Source: Pseudoflavitalea rhizosphaerae
Lineage (GTDB): Bacteria > Bacteroidota > Bacteroidia > Chitinophagales > Chitinophagaceae
Direction of reading: 5' to 3'
DNA length: 64,000 nucleotides
Assembly: GCF_003991355.1 (NCBI RefSeq)
Contig: NZ_RCSU01000008.1
Span: forward strand, 62,001-126,000
A program made the position numbers and the translations under genes. How positions within the stretch are numbered: position 1 is the stretch's first letter; every line of letters begins with the position of its first letter. A model generated the notes under the pieces. The model ran no database searches. It was not told the DNA's origin and worked only from the letters and a program-made list of their open reading frames with translations. Positions 8,311-17,614 of the stretch are shown here, in pieces.

Positions 8311-11300
8311 TTAGAAAGCAGTGGTCAAATTGAAGGTGAAATTCCTGGCGAATGGGTAAGACAGGCCGCGTTCCACCTGGATGGAACTGATCCTGGCCAG
8401 GTTGTTCACCTGGAAGCCCACGCGTGTGTTCTGCAATCTCCATTTTGCTGTGATCCTGTTGGGGATGATATAGGAAAGAGAGATGCTTTCCAGGTCGAGG
8501 AAATTATTGGTCTGTACAAAACGCGAAGTGGCATTGGTGGCAGTGGTTACTGTATTGCCATTGATATCCCTGAGCCCTTTGAAGAAAGTGACATCGCCGG
8601 GGTTGATCCATCTTCCCAGTAATACGCGTTCGTCTACGTTGTACCTGATATCTGCATTCTCCACGCGGTCTGCCAATGTTTGGTTGTACAGTTTTCCACC
8701 GAGCTGGTAGCTGCCGTATACACTGAGCTGAAGCCCTTTGTAACTGAATTGTGTGCCCAGGTTGCCGCTGATGGTGGCCAGTGCGTCGCCTACAATCACT
8801 TTGTCGGCCGCATTCCAGTTATAAGTGAGTTCTCCGCTCCTGGTGATATACACTTCTTTACCGTTGCTGGGATCGATACCTGCTGAACGAACGGCCCAGA
8901 TGGCATTCACACTTTGTCCTTCTTCAAACCTCAGCTGTGGTTTGGTTTGCAGTGTTCCTGTAGTGGCATCGTTCTTTTCGTTCATTGTGCGCAGTGAGTT
9001 GGAGATCTCCTTGATCTCATTCTTGTTGTGAATGGCGTTCACCATCACATTCCAGAAGATGGATTGTTTGTCTTTTTTGATGATGAAAGCCGTGAGGGTG
9101 CCTTCAACGCCAGTATTGAGCAGTTTGCCTATATTCTCCTTGTAGGCTCCTACGCCAAGTGAGGGCGGAGTGGTGATGTCCAGCAACAAATCGTTTGTAG
9201 TTTCCCGGTAGGCGTCCAGGCGGAGCACGATCCTTTCATTCCACATGGTGATATCTGCACCGATGTTTTGTTTCAGTGTCTGCTGCCATTTGAGCGCTTC
9301 GTTACCATAAGTGATCAGGCTGGCGCCGAACATGCCGAGATACTCCTGCGAAGTATTGTAGGAATAAGTGCTTTTTGCCATAGACGGCGGATATTGCTGG
9401 CTGCCGGTTGTTCCCAGTCCTGCACGCAGTTTGAACCTGTTCACGAGCCTGCTTTTCACCAGTTGCTGCATGAAGGATTCTTCGTGGAGGTTCCAGCCAA
9501 GACCAACGGCCCAGAAAGGCGCCATTCGGTTGTCTGATCCGAATTGTGAAGAGCCGTCCATATTCAGTGAGAAGTCCATCAGGAAGCGTCGGTCATAGGT
9601 ATAGTTCACACTGGAGAAGGTGCTCATCCGGCGTATGATATTGCTTTGGCCGGTTGGACGGCTATTGGAAAGGTATTCCCTGCCGAAATAGATCTCATCA
9701 AAGGTATTGTTGGGGAACCCGCGCACCACTACGGCTGTGGCATTGCTGTTTTGTTGTGCAGCTGAAGCGCCAAGCGTGGCAAAGAATAGGCTCTTGCCGA
9801 AGCTCTTGCTGTAGTCAAACACCAGGCTTGCTTCATAGTTGAAGAAGTTACTGTTGTTGCGCGTGTAGGATCCCCTGTTCAGGTATTCGGTTGAATTGAA
9901 ATCTGTGATACTCACAAAGCTGGTATGGTCTGCCGGAAGGAAGATATCTCCCTGGTCCTGTTGTTGTGTAAGACCGAGTTTGCCCGTGAGCCTGAGACCT
10001 CCGCGGAACCTGTATTCCAGGTAAGTGTTATTGTTGAATCCAAAATATTTGGAACGGTTGGTAGTGCCGAGCGTGGCGTCGTACATTGGATTGGCCACAT
10101 TGGTAATGCCTGCATAGCCCGGAACGGTGAGTACTTCCAAAACTTTCTGCACATTGCCATCTGAATCGTATGGACTCCAGTACGAATTGAGTTTGGAATA
10201 AGTTGAGAAATCGCCCCAGGGTGAATTATTTGAGCGATTGCCCGTTATCGTTAGCTGGTTTCGCACCAGGATATTTCCCTTTCGGTAACTCAGGTTCATG
10301 CCGCCTTCATAGGTATCACGATTGGAACCTTTCATTACACCTTTGTTGCTGGTGTAACCGAAACTCACACTATAACGGATATGCGAATCGCCACCTTCTG
10401 CAAAGATCGAATGTTTTTGTCCAACCCCCGTTTGCAGGGGCTGTGAAAGCCAGTATGTATTTGTGCCCTTTTCTACTGCAGCCCTTCTTTCAGCATACAG
10501 CTGGTCCCAGTGGTACTGGTATTCGGGCCTGCTTGCGGAGGCAGTGTACAATCCTCCAATCTTTTCAGCTTCCAGTTTGCTACGGGCATCGAGGAGTTTG
10601 TATGAAGTGAGATCAGGACCTGTGATCTGGATATTGTTGCTGTAGGTAACCGTGAGTTTGCCGGGTTGTGGTTGTTTTGTTTCTACTACTATCACCCCGT
10701 TGGCCGCGCGAGAGCCATAAGCCGAAGTAGCAACTGCATCCTTGAGGATGGTCATCTGGGCAATACGGTTGATATCGAGGTCATAGATCTTTTGCAGGCT
10801 CACTTCAAATCCGTCCAGGATAAAGAGCGGCATGCTGGGATTGCTTTGCCAGGCAGCCGTGAAATCTGCGCCTGATGCGGGAATGCCAGCATCTCCCTGT
10901 ACCGGGAAATTGTTGGTGCCGCGGAGGCTCAGCTGTGGCAGCCTGTTGGGATCGGAACCGAATTGCAGGTTATCGGGCACACGCATGGCGGGATCGAATA
11001 CTTTTAACGCATCGAAAACACTCATGGCATTCACGTTGCGGAGCTTGTCGCCGGAAACGGTGGTAGCCACGCCGGTGAAATTCTCAACAGGACGTTTGAA
11101 CAGACCGGTGGTGACCACCACTTCATCGATATTGTCGGCCGCTGCACGAAGGACAATTGTACCAATGTCAGCACGGCCATTGATCTTCACTTCTCTTTTT
11201 TCAAATCCGATGCTGGAAATAACCAGCGCCCCGTCTCCGGGAATATCGCTCAGCGAAAAGATCCCCTGCGCATTGGAGGCTGTTCCTTTTTTAGCGCCTT

Positions 11301-11802
11301 TTAGTGTGATGGTGGCGCCTTCCACCGGTTTACCGGAATCGTCCACTATTTTTCCTTTGACGGAAATATTGTTATTGTCGGAAATGGATAAAGCGGGATT
11401 GATGATCAGCCTGCGTGGCCGGATGATCACTGTTTTTTCCGTGATCTCATATTCCAGTGGCAGTGAGCGGAAGCAGATGTTCAGTGCTTCCGTTAGCGTG
11501 GTTTTCCTAAAATCTACGTCCAGCGCGGGTTGCTGGCGTATCAGCTGCAGGTCGTACACAAAGTAGTAGCCTGTTTGTTTCTTGAATGCGCCGATCACTT
11601 CCTTCAGGGAAGCATTGCGCATTTTCATGGTCACCTGTTGAGAGTACCCGTTGGCAGATACCTGCAGACAGGCGCTGAGCAATAAGATCGCAGTAAACTT
11701 CATGATCAGAACCGTTTTGGATTGTAAGAGCCGCTGCCTTCTTTTTGCGGCTTTACAATAAGCAGTTAAATACATACTTTTGTACAGTTTTGGGTTATAC
11801 AA
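8311..11802 (-). CDS. SusC/RagA TonB-dependent transporter with STN domain
   Basis: Up to 1163 aa. The signal peptide itself starts at Met 34 (11703), so the start may be 11802, 11775 or 11703. Order of domains: signal (34-55), STN secretin/TonB short N-terminal domain (about 58-130), carboxypeptidase-regulatory-like beta-sandwich (about 147-225, GKIVDDSGKPVEGATI), TonB plug (about 230-350, with the SusC-type FILDGFEV segment) and a 22-strand barrel ending in an aromatic residue. It imports a bulky nutrient through the outer membrane using TonB energy. The STN domain is the part that contacts a FecR protein, and a FecR and a sigma factor lie just upstream, so this transporter probably senses its own substrate. 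Confidence 0.95.
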   Translation of the reverse strand: MYNPKLYKSMYLTAYCKAAKRRQRLLQSKTVLIMKFTAILLLSACLQVSANGYSQQVTMKMRNASLKEVIGAFKKQTGYYFVYDLQLIRQQPALDVDFRKTTLTEALNICFRSLPLEYEITEKTVIIRPRRLIINPALSISDNNNISVKGKIVDDSGKPVEGATITLKGAKKGTASNAQGIFSLSDIPGDGALVISSIGFEKREVKINGRADIGTIVLRAAADNIDEVVVTTGLFKRPVENFTGVATTVSGDKLRNVNAMSVFDALKVFDPAMRVPDNLQFGSDPNRLPQLSLRGTNNFPVQGDAGIPASGADFTAAWQSNPSMPLFILDGFEVSLQKIYDLDINRIAQMTILKDAVATSAYGSRAANGVIVVETKQPQPGKLTVTYSNNIQITGPDLTSYKLLDARSKLEAEKIGGLYTASASRPEYQYHWDQLYAERRAAVEKGTNTYWLSQPLQTGVGQKHSIFAEGGDSHIRYSVSFGYTSNKGVMKGSNRDTYEGGMNLSYRKGNILVRNQLTITGNRSNNSPWGDFSTYSKLNSYWSPYDSDGNVQKVLEVLTVPGYAGITNVANPMYDATLGTTNRSKYFGFNNNTYLEYRFRGGLRLTGKLGLTQQQDQGDIFLPADHTSFVSITDFNSTEYLNRGSYTRNNSNFFNYEASLVFDYSKSFGKSLFFATLGASAAQQNSNATAVVVRGFPNNTFDEIYFGREYLSNSRPTGQSNIIRRMSTFSSVNYTYDRRFLMDFSLNMDGSSQFGSDNRMAPFWAVGLGWNLHEESFMQQLVKSRLVNRFKLRAGLGTTGSQQYPPSMAKSTYSYNTSQEYLGMFGASLITYGNEALKWQQTLKQNIGADITMWNERIVLRLDAYRETTNDLLLDITTPPSLGVGAYKENIGKLLNTGVEGTLTAFIIKKDKQSIFWNVMVNAIHNKNEIKEISNSLRTMNEKNDATTGTLQTKPQLRFEEGQSVNAIWAVRSAGIDPSNGKEVYITRSGELTYNWNAADKVIVGDALATISGNLGTQFSYKGLQLSVYGSYQLGGKLYNQTLADRVENADIRYNVDERVLLGRWINPGDVTFFKGLRDINGNTVTTATNATSRFVQTNNFLDLESISLSYIIPNRITAKWRLQNTRVGFQVNNLARISSIQVERGLSYPFARNFTFNLTTAF

Positions 11803-11923
11803 TACAGTTCCGGCAAGCCTTTAAAAGCCTGCTGGTCTCAATTCCAACAAATTGAAAATTGGTAACTCAATACTCGCCGGGAGTGGCTCCAACACTTCCG
11901 GTTTTTTTTGCTCCAATAAAAGA

Positions 11924-13111
11924 TTAAGGCTTAACGATAACTTTCTCTCCTTCTATACTGAAATTGACGGAACCCGTTCTTTCCAGGATAGCGAGAACTT
12001 CCGAGAGTTTTTTCGATCTGGCAATGGTAGCCACCAGCATGCGGTTCTCAGTACCGCCCTGGTAATCCACTTCGTTGATATTGTACCAGCGCTGCAATTG
12101 GCGCATTATATCTTTGATATTACCGTAGAGTTCAAAGCGACCTTCTTTCCAGGCCGTTATTTCAGATACGTCCACTTCCTTCATCTTCAGGGCTGCATTG
12201 GCTGTAAAGCCCTGCTGGCCAGGTTTCAGGGTGATGGCCTGCTGACCGTAAACCATTTTTACCGTCCCTTCCGCCAGGGTGGTGCTGATGGCCGGTTCAT
12301 TCACATAGGCATTCACGTTAAAGGAGGTCCCCAATACTTCCACGCTTGTGCTGTTGTTCATTTTTACAATGAACGGATGGGCAGCATCCTTCGCAACTTC
12401 GAAGAACACTTCTCCTGTCATTTCCACTTTTCTGTCAGGGCCGCTGAATGCAGTGGGAAAATGCAATGAAGAGCCGGCATTCAGCCAGGCGCGTGTTCCA
12501 TCAGGTAAGTTAAGCTGAATCTGCCGGCCCCTGGGCGTGCTCACGGTATTGAAACCCCGGGCAGCTACAGGAAGATCGTTTACGTTGTATTGCAAGGTGC
12601 CGTTACTGAGGATGAGCTCTGCACCTTTTTCCTGCGCTACCGTTCCATTGGGCATGCTATCGAGCAATACTTTCCTTCCATCGGCCAGTACCAGGATAGC
12701 GCCGTCCTTACCGGGCTCCAGGTCGTTGCCGGTTTTCGATGCGGTGATGGTAACATTTTTTTTGTCCGCCGGATGCTGGCTGAACCATAACCAGGCCCCT
12801 GCCGCTACCAATACTGCAATGGCGGCGGCTGCCATCCATCTTTTATTCATTGATCTGATAGTTGCTTTCTGTTTCTCAGGAGTTGCATTGATCTGTTGCA
12901 ACAACCGTTGAAGGCTACGCGCTTTCAGAGCAGCATTGCCTGTATCATTGAAGGCTTTTTCAGCAGCCAGCGCATCGATGGCCTGTTCCAGCAGTTGCTG
13001 ATTGCCGGGTTCCTGCAATTGCTGCATGAAACCGGAATGCTGCTCTGCACTGAGTCCGTCAGTAAGATAGCCTGTAAGTAAGCTCAGAAAAGATGTTGAA
13101 TGTTGGTTCAT
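11924..13111 (-). CDS. FecR family anti-sigma factor
   Basis: 395 aa. Cytoplasmic N-terminal helical part (about 1-85), one membrane helix (about 88-108, rich in Ala, Val and Trp), then the periplasmic FecR domain with the typical PRGRQIQLNLPDGTRAWLNAGS region near residues 190-215 and a C-terminal STN-like domain ending in VIVKP. It relays the state of the STN domain of the SusC protein to the adjacent sigma factor. It lies 86 bp after the sigma gene and about 120 bp before the SusC gene in the same direction. The order sigma-FecR-SusC matches the known FecI/FecR/FecA-type trans-envelope switch. Confidence 0.94.
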   Translation of the reverse strand: MNQHSTSFLSLLTGYLTDGLSAEQHSGFMQQLQEPGNQQLLEQAIDALAAEKAFNDTGNAALKARSLQRLLQQINATPEKQKATIRSMNKRWMAAAAIAVLVAAGAWLWFSQHPADKKNVTITASKTGNDLEPGKDGAILVLADGRKVLLDSMPNGTVAQEKGAELILSNGTLQYNVNDLPVAARGFNTVSTPRGRQIQLNLPDGTRAWLNAGSSLHFPTAFSGPDRKVEMTGEVFFEVAKDAAHPFIVKMNNSTSVEVLGTSFNVNAYVNEPAISTTLAEGTVKMVYGQQAITLKPGQQGFTANAALKMKEVDVSEITAWKEGRFELYGNIKDIMRQLQRWYNINEVDYQGGTENRMLVATIARSKKLSEVLAILERTGSVNFSIEGEKVIVKP

Positions 13112-13197
13112 AGGTTGATGATTCAGCCTGTCTGTAAGCTACCACGTAAAAAAAGTCAGGTACACCCGTCTGTTTTTCTATTTTTTTTGAAAAAGTT

Positions 13198-13791
13198 TTA
13201 CCGCTTCAGAACTATCCATGCCAGCCAGGCCATCAGGCCATGTTGGTAAAGGGTTATCCGGAGGTGGTTGAGGACCTGGGTAATGGTGTTGGATACGGTT
13301 TTTTTGGAAAGGCCGAGCTGCTCAGCGATCTCTTCATGGGAGAGGCCGTTATCGCGGCTCAGGGAGAATATCTGTTGTTGTCTTTCCGTCAATTCGCTCA
13401 GCGCCTTCTGTATAATGGAGGCAGTGTCTGCATCGGAAACAGAAAAGAACTGCTGCAGATGCACGCTGTTGTCTGATACATATTGCGCGTGTTTCTTTTG
13501 CCGCTGCGCCAGTTGCCGGAGATAATTGATGATCTCGTTACGGACCATCACCATAAAATAAGGAGTAAAATCTTTGATGGCGGGAAGACTGCTCCGCTTC
13601 ACCCAAAGCTTCAGGAATACATCCTGTACCACATCCTCGGCCTGGTCAGGTGACTTCAAAAAGGCCAGGGCAAGCCCATAACATTCATCCCAGTATTGAT
13701 GGTGCAGGGAGGCGAAAGCTTCCTGGTCGCCTGCAGCAATACGGTTTAGCAATTCCTGACTGGTATGTAGTAATTCAGCTGGCATGGGCAA
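13198..13791 (-). CDS. ECF RNA polymerase sigma factor (Bacteroidetes sigma-70 family 1)
   Basis: 197 aa. Region 2 (about residues 25-95) contains DQAEDVVQDVFLKLW, the core-binding and -10 recognition helix; region 4 (about 125-180) contains a helix-turn-helix with LSHEEIAEQLGLSKKTVS. It has no N-terminal region 1 and is of normal ECF length. It should drive the downstream SusCD operon when released by the FecR protein encoded next to it. Immediately upstream (from 13817) starts a long inverted repeat that could affect its transcript. Confidence 0.94.
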   Translation of the reverse strand: MPMPAELLHTSQELLNRIAAGDQEAFASLHHQYWDECYGLALAFLKSPDQAEDVVQDVFLKLWVKRSSLPAIKDFTPYFMVMVRNEIINYLRQLAQRQKKHAQYVSDNSVHLQQFFSVSDADTASIIQKALSELTERQQQIFSLSRDNGLSHEEIAEQLGLSKKTVSNTITQVLNHLRITLYQHGLMAWLAWIVLKR

Positions 13792-14238
13792 TTGTAAAAA
13801 TAGAAAAATAAACCGGATGCAGGGGGCGGGGTATGAAAAACGGCTGATAAAACATACCGGCGCTTTGGGGGGATATTGAGGGTTTGATTGGAGAGATGGA
13901 GCTTTTGTAGTATAGATGGGCTGTTGAGCTTATGTTTTAAAGGCCGGTTTTCATACCCCGCCCCCTGCATTACCCCCCGCAGGTGCGGGTACGTTAATGA
14001 TTGGGTAAAAATGCGCATGATCCGCACCGTAAGCAAGCTGGAACGGGGTACTGTTGGCGTTCGCGAAATTGATTCAGACGGAGAAGTTAAATGTGCCACA
14101 GGGCTTTACAGGGGCAGCAGAACGTCAGGCTGAAGGGGGGGAATTATGTAATATAGATATTCTTGCCCTTGTACCGCTATTTTGATGTTTGAACAATTAG
14201 CTGTTGGATTTTGTTAGCTCTGTACTAAATCACGAATT
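13792..14238. other. 447-bp intergenic region without a credible gene
   Basis: Lies between two divergent starts (sigma factor and LLM oxidoreductase). It holds the long inverted repeat described separately (13817-13970) and a short G+C hairpin CCCGC-AGGT-GCGGG at 13976-13989. ORFs across it are short and look like chance frames. Confidence 0.7.
13817..13970. repeat. Long imperfect inverted repeat, two arms of about 40 nt
   Basis: The outer parts, 13817-13843 and 13944-13970, are inverse complements over 27 bases with one mismatch; the core GGGGGCGGGGTATGAAAA is exact. After four unmatched bases the pairing resumes with TAAAACATA (13848-13856) against TATGTTTTA (13931-13939). The loop is about 74 nt. 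It lies 26 bp upstream of the sigma factor start codon. It could be a structured RNA, a double attenuator or a miniature repeat element; nothing in the sequence decides this. Confidence 0.85.
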
Positions 14239-15273
14239 ATGGAAATAGGCATCAGTACTTTTGTTGAGCGCACTCCTGATCCATCCACAGGCATTACCAT
14301 TTCACCACAGCAAAGGCTGGCCGATCTGCTGGAAGAAGCTGTGATGCTGGAACAGGTGGGATTGGATGTTTTTGCTGTAGGCGAACACCATCGCCCGGAT
14401 TTTGTTGCCTCCTCTCCTGCCGTGATCCTAGCCGCCATTGCGGCGAAAACGAAAAAGATAAAACTGAGCAGTGCAGTCACAGTACTCAGTTCAGATGATC
14501 CTGTACGTGTGTTCCAGGATTTTGCCACGCTTGATCTGCTCTCGGTGGGCCGTGCAGAGATCATGGCTGGTCGCGGTTCCTTCATCGAATCCTTTCCCCT
14601 CTTCGGTTATGATCTCGACGATTATGATGAGCTCTTTTCTGAAAAACTGGAATTACTGGTCCAGCTCACCAAATCGGAAAAGATCAACTGGCAGGGTAAG
14701 CATCGCCCTGCGATCCATAACCTGGGTATTTACCCGCGCCCCTACCAGCAGGAACTGCCTGTATGGGTGGCAGTGGGCGGTACTCCCCAATCTGTGGTCC
14801 GTGCTGCGAAATATGGACTGCCACTGGCTTTGGCCATTATCGGCGGAAGCCCCGATCATTTTGTGCCGCTGGTGAAATTGTATAAAGAAGAATATGAGAA
14901 AGCCGGACATGATCCTGCAAAAATGCAGATCGGTGTTCACTCACATGGATACATAGCCGATAGTTCCGACCAGGCCGCGTTGGAATTCTATCCTCCTTAC
15001 CAGCATGTAATGACGCAGCTCGGAAAGGAACGCGGATGGCCTCCCATGAGCCCGCAACAATACCAGGCATTACGCACTAAGAAAGGCGCATTGCTGGTAG
15101 GAGATCCCAATGAAGTAACGGATAAGATCTTACACTATCACGAATTGTTCGGGCTTACACGATTCCTCCTTCATATCAGTGTAGGCACATTGCCGCATAA
15201 ACAGGTGATGCATGCCATCGAACTGCTTGGCACTAAAGTGGCGCCTGCAGTGAATAAGCATTTGGGACAATAA
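14239..15273 (+). CDS. LLM class flavin-dependent oxidoreductase
   Basis: 344 aa, bacterial luciferase-like TIM-barrel monooxygenase. Seen: the N-terminal strand MEIGISTF, the GLDVFAVGEHHRPDF segment with the conserved EHH used around the flavin site, the SSAVTVLSSDDPVRVFQDFATLD segment, and GRAEIMAGRGS typical of the family. These enzymes use reduced FMN supplied by a separate reductase to oxidise small molecules; the substrate is not predictable. Monocistronic: nearly 450 bp of non-coding DNA upstream and a hairpin directly downstream. Start ATG 14239 fits the family N-terminus exactly. Confidence 0.92.
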   Translation: MEIGISTFVERTPDPSTGITISPQQRLADLLEEAVMLEQVGLDVFAVGEHHRPDFVASSPAVILAAIAAKTKKIKLSSAVTVLSSDDPVRVFQDFATLDLLSVGRAEIMAGRGSFIESFPLFGYDLDDYDELFSEKLELLVQLTKSEKINWQGKHRPAIHNLGIYPRPYQQELPVWVAVGGTPQSVVRAAKYGLPLALAIIGGSPDHFVPLVKLYKEEYEKAGHDPAKMQIGVHSHGYIADSSDQAALEFYPPYQHVMTQLGKERGWPPMSPQQYQALRTKKGALLVGDPNEVTDKILHYHELFGLTRFLLHISVGTLPHKQVMHAIELLGTKVAPAVNKHLGQ

Positions 15274-15290
15274 TTTCAGTGTAGAAATAT

Positions 15291-15325
15291 GAATGCCTCA
15301 CTGGTTTCCGGTGAGGTATTCTTTG
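15291..15325. terminator. Hairpin between convergent genes, probable terminator
   Basis: Stem GAATGCCTCAC (15291-15301) against GTGAGGTATTC (15311-15321) with one G-T pair and a 9-nt loop, followed by TTTG. The T tail is short, so termination is likely rather than certain. It lies between the LLM gene and the convergent lipoprotein gene. Confidence 0.6.
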
Positions 15326-15333
15326 TTATATGA

Positions 15334-16212
15334 TTAATCCCTGTTAAGTGTGAAGCTGAATTCGCTGTTACCTGGCAAAGGCCTCCGTTGATTGTCGAGT
15401 ATGAATAGAACGTATTCACCGCCTATGAGCAGATCCAGTGGTGGCGTAGTGTTGTTGATTATGAGCGAAAGGATATTTCCCTGTTTCGTTTTATCGATTT
15501 CCCATTTTCCCTGAATGCGTTCTCCTGAAATGTTGGTTTGACGCATGATGAATCCGGCAGGTTCGAGGGTTACTGGATCACGCTTCAGGGTCAGGACCCA
15601 TTTCATTTTCCAGCATTCTTTGCTTACCTTCCAGTTCATTTGTTGTGCAATCTCCTGGCAGGGTGTTCTTCCGGTGAACTCAATGGTTGTTGCAGTATCA
15701 TTATCCTTATTGAGAAAGCTTGAATGAATAGGTATGTTGGTGCTGGTAACTAAAGGATGCGCTCTGCAGAGAGTGTAACTCCATCCGGCGTTGCCCTGCA
15801 TTAATTCCCATTTTACATTTAAGAGATGAAAAACATTTTCGTCGATTTTTCGCAATGAGAATTGGGCCTGATTGCCCATAAAGTGAATGATCGATCCATT
15901 GTGCTCATATCGTCCTTTTATTATTCTCTTCTCTCCTCCATCGATGAAATCCTGGGTGTTGGGTTTGCTCAAACCATAGCGAAGGATCAGAACGAAGTTT
16001 CCTGTTTCTTTTGAATTGGGTTGCAATCGGAGGTCCCAGCGCATGAAGTGGATACTGCTGGCGGTATCGATGCCCATGATTGTTTTAATAGTTGCGTCAC
16101 CGGGAGTGCTGCCGATGAACTGAAAGGAATTGCTGCTGTTTTTTTCAGAACAGGATGAAGATGGCTGCATACAACCTCCTGCGAACCAGATCAAAAGGAT
16201 CAGACGTTTCAT
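15334..16212 (-). CDS. Two-repeat lipoprotein of unknown function
   Basis: 292 aa. Signal peptide with lipobox FAGGC (Cys 14). The mature part is two related halves: about residues 30-150 begins FQFIGSTPG, and about 175-290 begins IEFTGRTPC. Both continue with a Trp-x-Leu-x-Leu strand, an I-x-G-x-W/Y segment, and end with a GN/GNS...YTL/FTL-x-R strand. The spacing and the closing motif recall the two-lobed beta-barrel lipoproteins of the NlpE (copper-homeostasis) type, but I cannot confirm that. It lies next to the copper/silver locus, which makes the idea attractive; it is transcribed away from it. Function otherwise unknown. Confidence 0.72.
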   Translation of the reverse strand: MKRLILLIWFAGGCMQPSSSCSEKNSSNSFQFIGSTPGDATIKTIMGIDTASSIHFMRWDLRLQPNSKETGNFVLILRYGLSKPNTQDFIDGGEKRIIKGRYEHNGSIIHFMGNQAQFSLRKIDENVFHLLNVKWELMQGNAGWSYTLCRAHPLVTSTNIPIHSSFLNKDNDTATTIEFTGRTPCQEIAQQMNWKVSKECWKMKWVLTLKRDPVTLEPAGFIMRQTNISGERIQGKWEIDKTKQGNILSLIINNTTPPLDLLIGGEYVLFILDNQRRPLPGNSEFSFTLNRD

Positions 16213-16374
16213 GTGAGGCTATTGATGATGAATGGTAGATGTGAATAAGAGTAGTTTTCTGCGGGTTCCTGAATTTACAAAAAAATGTACTACAGTTCTG
16301 TTAACCATTTCCAAAGAACTTTCATCATTTGTAGATGCTATTCCACTGAACTAATGATTGGAATGCTGGTATGA

Positions 16375-16382
16375 TATTTTTG
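16375..16382 (+). promoter_or_regulatory. Candidate -7 box TATTTTTG upstream of the DUF305 gene
   Basis: Exact TAnnTTTG, 24 bp before the ATG at 16407. No well-spaced -33 TTTG was found. Confidence 0.4.
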
Positions 16383-16406
16383 ACCGTTGAATTAAAGCGA
16401 TGCTTT

Positions 16407-16955
16407 ATGAAAACGTCTGTACAAAACGATAATAAAATGGCAGAGGTCATGCATAAGATGATGCAGGAAATGAACAATGCCTCCCTGCACGGTGATCCGG
16501 ATAATCATTTTGCCCGGATGATGCAGCTTCATCACTCGGGAGTTCTCAATATGGGTAACCTTGTTTTGGAACATAACGGAGATCCTGCAATGACCGAAAT
16601 GGTGAAAACAATAATGCAAAAACAGAAAGAAGAGATTGCTGCATTGCAATTGTTTCTCAACAACAACCGCCCCATGCCGCATACAGAACATGCCGGATTC
16701 AATACGGAAATGAAAAAAGTAATGGACAAAATGGACCTTCTTGCAGAGCAGGAAAGTCTTACAGGTGATCCCGATCAGGATTTCGCCATGCTGATGGTCC
16801 ACCACCATCAGGCCGCCATAGAAATGGCCAGCCTGGTTATTGTGCATGGCGCAGATGCTGACATCAAAAAGTTGGCCGGCATGATCAAAACAGACAAGGA
16901 AGCCGAGATACAATGGCTTCAGAAATGGTTGAATGAACGCAGGGGCATCCATTGA
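16407..16955 (+). CDS. DUF305 family ferritin-like metal-associated protein
   Basis: 182 aa from ATG 16407 (an upstream in-frame codon at 16371 overlaps the likely promoter). Two copies of the DUF305 motif: DNHFARMMQLHHSGV (about residues 33-47) and DQDFAMLMVHHHQAAIEMA (about 128-146), each an acidic/His/Met helix pair typical of ferritin-like four-helix bundles. DUF305 proteins cluster with copper and silver resistance genes and probably bind the metal through Met and His. There is no signal peptide, so a cytoplasmic site is likely. First gene of the metal-handling locus, 85 bp before the HYC_CC_PP gene. Confidence 0.88.
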   Translation: MKTSVQNDNKMAEVMHKMMQEMNNASLHGDPDNHFARMMQLHHSGVLNMGNLVLEHNGDPAMTEMVKTIMQKQKEEIAALQLFLNNNRPMPHTEHAGFNTEMKKVMDKMDLLAEQESLTGDPDQDFAMLMVHHHQAAIEMASLVIVHGADADIKKLAGMIKTDKEAEIQWLQKWLNERRGIH

Positions 16956-17040
16956 CCCGGTTTCCTTTATTCCACAATTCTGAAAACTTCTCCATAATTA
17001 TATAACAGCTTGTTTACGCAGCACCCTATTTTTGTGTTGC

Positions 17041-17448
17041 ATGAAACAATTCCTGGTTTTCATACTGGCTTTCATTTACCTGGGCAGTTCAGCGGGCGCC
17101 ACGGTGCACCTGCATTATTGCAAAGGCCAGCTGGTGGATATCCGGGTGGGAGAAAAGGAGAAGGGTTCATGCAGCGGTTGTAAAGCCCCCAAAAAAGCTG
17201 CAAAGCCCTGCATGAAGAGCTGCTGCAAGGATGAGCACCGGATGCTGAAATTGGAAAAAGACCATCAGCAGGCAGGAGAAGTACAGTTCAAATTCGCTCA
17301 AGCTTTCTTTCATATCCTTCCTGTTTCTTACATTGTAATGCCTGATATATTTCTAAAAAGCAGTGCAGAGGTGCTTCCCAAAACGCATGCGCCTCCATTG
17401 TTCAGCTCGCTTCGGTTGCATATTCAACATTGTCATTTCCGCGTTTGA
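17041..17448 (+). CDS. HYC_CC_PP family Cys/His-rich small exported protein
   Basis: 135 aa from ATG 17041. Signal peptide (about 1-19), then VHLHYCKG near residue 25, a KGSCSGCK segment, an MKSCCKDE segment and a distal APPLFSS: the His-Tyr-Cys, Cys-Cys and Pro-Pro signature that names this Bacteroidota family. The seven or so clustered cysteines with histidines suggest metal binding. It sits between DUF305 and a CusA-type pump, which supports copper or silver as ligand (inference). The family has no established biochemical function that I know of. Confidence 0.8.
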   Translation: MKQFLVFILAFIYLGSSAGATVHLHYCKGQLVDIRVGEKEKGSCSGCKAPKKAAKPCMKSCCKDEHRMLKLEKDHQQAGEVQFKFAQAFFHILPVSYIVMPDIFLKSSAEVLPKTHAPPLFSSLRLHIQHCHFRV

Positions 17449-17614
17449 TACCCGCCTCTCCGGCAGGTAATTTTAGATACAGCATTTTGTAGCATTTCCT
17501 CCTGCCCCGCTACGCTGTGATCAGTTTTTCATTATTCTACTTTTTCATTTTTACAGGCATCATGCGTTGATGGTTGTTCTGTCTGCATGTTGTGTTGTAC
17601 TGAAAACTGTCAGT

